Assembly (NCBI RefSeq): GCF_900115685.1
Contig: NZ_FOXJ01000001.1
Location: 124,001 to 188,000, forward strand
Direction: 5' to 3'
Origin: Variovorax sp. 770b2
Lineage (GTDB): Bacteria; Pseudomonadota; Gammaproteobacteria; Burkholderiales; Burkholderiaceae_C
Length of the DNA: 64,000 nt
Position 1 is the first letter of the stretch. The number at the start of each line of letters is the position of its first letter. This document shows positions 61,731 through 64,000 of the stretch, piece after piece. The notes below the pieces were generated by a model, which worked only from the letters and a program-made list of their open reading frames with translations, was not told the DNA's origin and ran no database searches. Both the position numbers and the translations under genes were made by a program.

Positions 61731-62447
61731 ATGAAAATCAAGGACTCCGTCGTCTTCATCACCGGCGCCAACCGCGGTCTCGGGCTGGCCTTTGCCAAGG
61801 CCGCGCTCGCGGCGGGCGCGAGCAAGGTCTATGGCGCCGCGCGCGACCCGAAGAGCATCACGCTGGCGGGCGTGACGCCGGTGCCGCTCGACGTGACCCA
61901 GCCCGCGCAGATCGCCGCGGCGGTGGCCGCCTGCGGCGACGTCACGCTGCTCGTCAACAACGCCGGCATCTCGCGCGGATCGAGTCTGCTGGGTGCGGGC
62001 GCGGTCGATGCGGCGCGCGCCGAGTTCGAGACCAACTTCTTCGGCCCCTGGGCGCTGACGCAAGCCTTTGCGCCGGTGCTCGCGGCCCACGGTGGCGGTG
62101 CGGTCATCAACGTGCTGTCGGCGCTGAGTTGGGTGAGCTTTCCGAGCGTGGCGACCTACAGCGCGACGAAGTCGGCGGCATGGTCGCTGAGCAACGGCCT
62201 GCGCAACGAACTGGCCGGGCAGGGCACGCAGGTGACGAGCCTGCACGTGGCCTACATGGACACCGACATGGCCGCGCACGTGCCGGGCGCCAAGGCATCG
62301 CCCGACGACGTGGCGCGCCAGGCGTTCGCGGGCGTGGAGGCCGGCAGGCCCGAGGTGCTGGCCGACGAGGTTTCGCGCCAGCTCAAGCAGAGCCTGTCGA
62401 GCGAGACGCCGGCCTATGCGGCGGCACCGAAACCTGCCGCGGCCTGA
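61731..62447 (+). CDS. Short-chain dehydrogenase/reductase
   Basis: 238 aa. ITGANRGLG binds the dinucleotide, LVNNAGI is in the central strand, and TYSATKSA carries the catalytic Tyr and Lys. The C-terminal half is short, ending in an Ala/Pro-rich tail. Substrate unknown. It is the last gene of the marR-MFS-MATE-SDR run and is closed by a strong terminator, so it is plausibly cotranscribed with the MATE gene. Confidence 0.87.
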   Translation: MKIKDSVVFITGANRGLGLAFAKAALAAGASKVYGAARDPKSITLAGVTPVPLDVTQPAQIAAAVAACGDVTLLVNNAGISRGSSLLGAGAVDAARAEFETNFFGPWALTQAFAPVLAAHGGGAVINVLSALSWVSFPSVATYSATKSAAWSLSNGLRNELAGQGTQVTSLHVAYMDTDMAAHVPGAKASPDDVARQAFAGVEAGRPEVLADEVSRQLKQSLSSETPAYAAAPKPAAA

Positions 62448-62478
62448 GCGCCTGAGCGGCCTGAGCGGCGCCCGCAAG

Positions 62479-62509
62479 AAAAAACCCGGGCGCTCGGCCC
62501 GGGTTTTTT
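62479..62509. terminator. Strong Rho-independent terminator (bidirectional)
   Basis: A 13-bp perfect stem, AAAAAACCCGGGC with GCCCGGGTTTTTT, closes a 5-nt loop. Both strands carry a T-run, so it can end the SDR transcript (+) and the convergent small secreted protein transcript (-). Confidence 0.93.
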
Positions 62510-62521
62510 CGTTCTCATCGA

Positions 62522-62836
62522 TCAGTTGCGGTACGGATTGTTGGGCCGGCGGTCGTAGCGGTTGGGCACGCCGTCCCCATCGTTGTCCCGGCGGCCGCCG
62601 TAGTGGCGGCGGTCGTCCCAGCGGCGGCCGTTGTCGTAGCGGCGGCCATCGCGGTAGTAGCCCGGGTGATAGTGGCGCGGCGGGGGCGGCGCGTAGTAGC
62701 GGCGCGGCGGCGGTGGCGGCACCACGTACACCTGGGCCTGGATGAAGCGTCCGCCGGTCTGGGCTTGCGCCGGTGCGCTGATGGCAGCCAGCGACATGAG
62801 GGCGGCTGCGGCGATTGCGAAACTGAGCTTTTTCAT
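62522..62836 (-). CDS. Small secreted Arg/Tyr/Pro-rich protein with a calcium-type C-terminal motif
   Basis: 104 aa. A signal peptide ends APAQAQ (about residue 26). Then come PPPPPRRYYAPPPPRHYHPGYYRDGRR-like repeats of Pro, Arg and Tyr, and a C-terminal DNDGDGVPNRYDRRPNNP resembling thrombospondin type-3/OmpA calcium loops. Sequences of this type occur widely as small envelope proteins in Burkholderiales with unknown function. ACGGGAG precedes the ATG. Its 211-bp upstream gap, shared with no other gene start, contains tandem direct repeats that look like a regulator site. Confidence 0.75.
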   Translation of the reverse strand: MKKLSFAIAAAALMSLAAISAPAQAQTGGRFIQAQVYVVPPPPPRRYYAPPPPRHYHPGYYRDGRRYDNGRRWDDRRHYGGRRDNDGDGVPNRYDRRPNNPYRN

Positions 62837-62876
62837 GGCAACTCCCGTGGAGTGGTTGGAAGCCTCATCGTCGTTG

Positions 62877-62897
62877 CCTTGTGTGAACCTTGTGTAA
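62877..62897. promoter_or_regulatory. Tandem 11-bp direct repeats upstream of the small secreted protein
   Basis: CCTTGTGTGA and CCTTGTGTAA (read on the plus strand) follow one another with an 11-bp period, 41 bp before the start codon. Such head-to-tail repeats at one helical turn are typical of OmpR-type response-regulator sites. Confidence 0.4.
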
Positions 62898-63047
62898 GGC
62901 GGAGGCGAAATCGGATGAAGAGCTGTAAGCAGCCCGTAGACGTGTGACGTCAAGTGGGCATGCCTGATCCTAAGGGCTGCGGCATGCGCTGGGCACCGCC
63001 GCAGGTGTGCCGTTGGTTGTAGGCCGGGAGGCCGTGCCGGTGTGCGC

Positions 63048-63797
63048 TCAGGCGCGCGGGGCGGGCAGCATGCGGCGCAGCGCTTCGAAGAACAGGTCCG
63101 ACTGCTCGCGCTCGCCCTGGATCTGCGCCGCCACGTGCGCGGCCAGCTTCGCATCGACGGGCGCGAGGGGACGCCCGGTCGATTGGGCGATCACCTGGTG
63201 CAGGCACGCCCGTTCGAGGTAGTACAGATCGTCGTAGGCATGCGCGATGGTGGCGCCCGCCACGATCACGCCGTGGTTCGCGAGAAAGGCGATGTCCTTG
63301 CCGGCGTTCTCGCCCGCCATGGAACGCGCGATGCGCTCGCCCTCTGCATCGTCGAGCGCCAGGCCGTTGTAGACCGCGTCGATCGCGATGCGGTTCATGT
63401 AGCGCATCGCATTCTGGCTCGCGGTCGGGTCGAGCGCGCGGTCCACCGTGAGCGTGAGCGCGGTGGCGTAGGGCATGTGGCAGTGCAGCACGACCGCGTG
63501 GCCCGTGAGCCGATGCACCGCGCCGTGGATGAAGAGGGCGGTGGGCTCCACGCGATGGCGGCCGGCGAGCACCTCGCCGTGCACGTCGATCAGCACGATG
63601 TCGTCGGGGCCGATCTCGCTCCAGTGCAGGCCGCGCGGGTTGATGAGGTAGCGGTCCTGCACGCCCGGCAGCATCACGCTGAAGTGGTTGCACACGCCTT
63701 CGGACAGCCCGTGGTGGGCAGCGGCGCGCAGGGCCAGCGCGAGGTCTTCGCGGAGCTTGCGGACGGCGGGGCTGGCGTAGTCGGAATCTGCGGACAT
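63048..63797 (-). CDS. Class II aldolase/adducin-family protein
   Basis: 249 aa. LREDLALALRAAAHHGLSEGVCNHFSV is the start of the aldolase II fold, LINPRGLHWSEI the substrate loop, and HCHMPYATAL together with the later His in FLANHGVIVAG gives the zinc-binding residues. The family includes L-fuculose-phosphate aldolase and various decarboxylases. ATG 63797 is chosen from a longer frame. It follows the 3' end of a KDPGal-aldolase-like gene by 49 nt on the same strand, so a sugar-acid or hydroxypyruvate-related pathway is likely. Confidence 0.85.
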   Translation of the reverse strand: MSADSDYASPAVRKLREDLALALRAAAHHGLSEGVCNHFSVMLPGVQDRYLINPRGLHWSEIGPDDIVLIDVHGEVLAGRHRVEPTALFIHGAVHRLTGHAVVLHCHMPYATALTLTVDRALDPTASQNAMRYMNRIAIDAVYNGLALDDAEGERIARSMAGENAGKDIAFLANHGVIVAGATIAHAYDDLYYLERACLHQVIAQSTGRPLAPVDAKLAAHVAAQIQGEREQSDLFFEALRRMLPAPRA

Positions 63798-63846
63798 CGT
63801 GTCTCCTTCGTTTTTCTTGTGAACCGGCAATGGATCAGGCGTGCGA

Positions 63847-64000
63847 TCAAGCGTGGGTGACGCCTGTCCAGGCCGCGATGAATTTCTTCGCATCGTCGCG
63901 CACCGCCGGGGCCTCTTTGCCGGGCTTGTAGAGCGCGGAGCCGATGCCGAAGCCGGCCGCGCCCGCCGCGCGCCACTCGCCCATGTTCAACGGCGTGATG
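63847..64000 (-). CDS. C-terminal part of a 2-dehydro-3-deoxy-6-phosphogalactonate aldolase-like protein (runs off the window)
   Basis: Only the last 51 codons are present. The reading frame gives ITPLNMGEWRAAGAAGFGIG, SALYKPG, and an end in FIAAWTGVTHA. The GFGIGSALYKPG phosphate-binding segment is characteristic of DgoA-type KDPGal aldolases, relatives of Eda. The gene is upstream of the class II aldolase on the minus strand, indicating a shared operon for galactonate-type sugar acids. The rest of the gene lies beyond position 64000. Confidence 0.72.
   Translation of the reverse strand, partial: ITPLNMGEWRAAGAAGFGIGSALYKPGKEAPAVRDDAKKFIAAWTGVTHA

Overview
The window is uniformly GC-rich, densely packed bacterial chromosome. 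Gene content and order point to a betaproteobacterium of the Comamonadaceae, most likely Variovorax or a close relative. Supporting signs are a hydroxamate lipopeptide siderophore block, a split Entner-Doudoroff operon, a pcm-rhodanese-tolC operon running head-on into waaA, and many solute transporters and LysR/TetR regulators. This assignment is inference; there is no rRNA, tRNA, phage, IS element or CRISPR array in the window.

Layout. (1) 1-10.9 kb: the export and maturation end of a peptide siderophore locus. It holds a PvdE-like exporter, an ornithine/lysine N-monooxygenase, a PvdRT-OpmQ-like tripartite pump (MacA, MacB, outer-membrane factor with ATGA/GTGA overlaps), a 79-aa stand-alone DUF4880 (FecR N-domain-like) protein and a PvdQ-like periplasmic acylase. 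The NRPS genes would lie to the left of the window. (2) 10.9-18.3 kb: a nu-class GST, an orphan PhnD-type binding protein, then MFS transporter / FAD-dependent D-2-hydroxyacid dehydrogenase / tannase-family esterase / LysR, which looks like a catabolic unit for an ester of an aromatic or hydroxy acid. (3) 18.3-23.6 kb: a TetR repressor facing an SDR / saccharopine-dehydrogenase-like / acyl-CoA ligase operon, with twin palindromic operators over the promoter, followed by an outer-membrane barrel. (4) 23.8-30.6 kb: DUF1345 protein, EamA exporter, alkylation repair operon (Ada-AlkA fusion plus Ogt), phosphomannomutase and WaaA. (5) 30.6-33.75 kb: an acquired-looking module between waaA and tolC. 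It carries a 794-aa two-domain (M23-like plus GH19-like) peptidoglycan hydrolase without a signal peptide, overlapped by a small exported protein, so it resembles a type VI secretion effector/immunity pair. The module is flanked by an 18/19-nt direct repeat that includes the last codons of waaA. (6) 33.7-46.6 kb: tolC-rhodanese-pcm, TetR, msrA, His-rich protein plus TonB receptor (metal uptake), AEC transporter, a LpoB-like/TPR/OmpA lipoprotein, pdxH, a MocA-like nucleotidyltransferase, chaC-sodC and an OmpA protein. (7) 46.7-52.2 kb: edd-eda-HAD operon and a lipoprotein gamma-glutamyltransferase. (8) 52.3-64 kb: DUF1697, gloA, GST, a Fur-box-preceded ferric ABC importer (fbpABC type), thioesterase/MarR divergent pair with twin operators, MFS, MATE, SDR, a small Arg/Tyr/Pro-rich secreted protein, and a class II aldolase following the 3' end of a KDPGal-type aldolase.

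Cross-cutting observations: a roughly 100-bp GC-rich intergenic repeat occurs three times (24.4, 25.5 and 43.2 kb), each copy beginning within about 10 bp after a stop codon in the same orientation. Iron handling appears twice (siderophore secretion at the left, ferric ABC import at 54-57.6 kb). The most novel-looking locus is the effector/immunity module at 30.6-33.7 kb.
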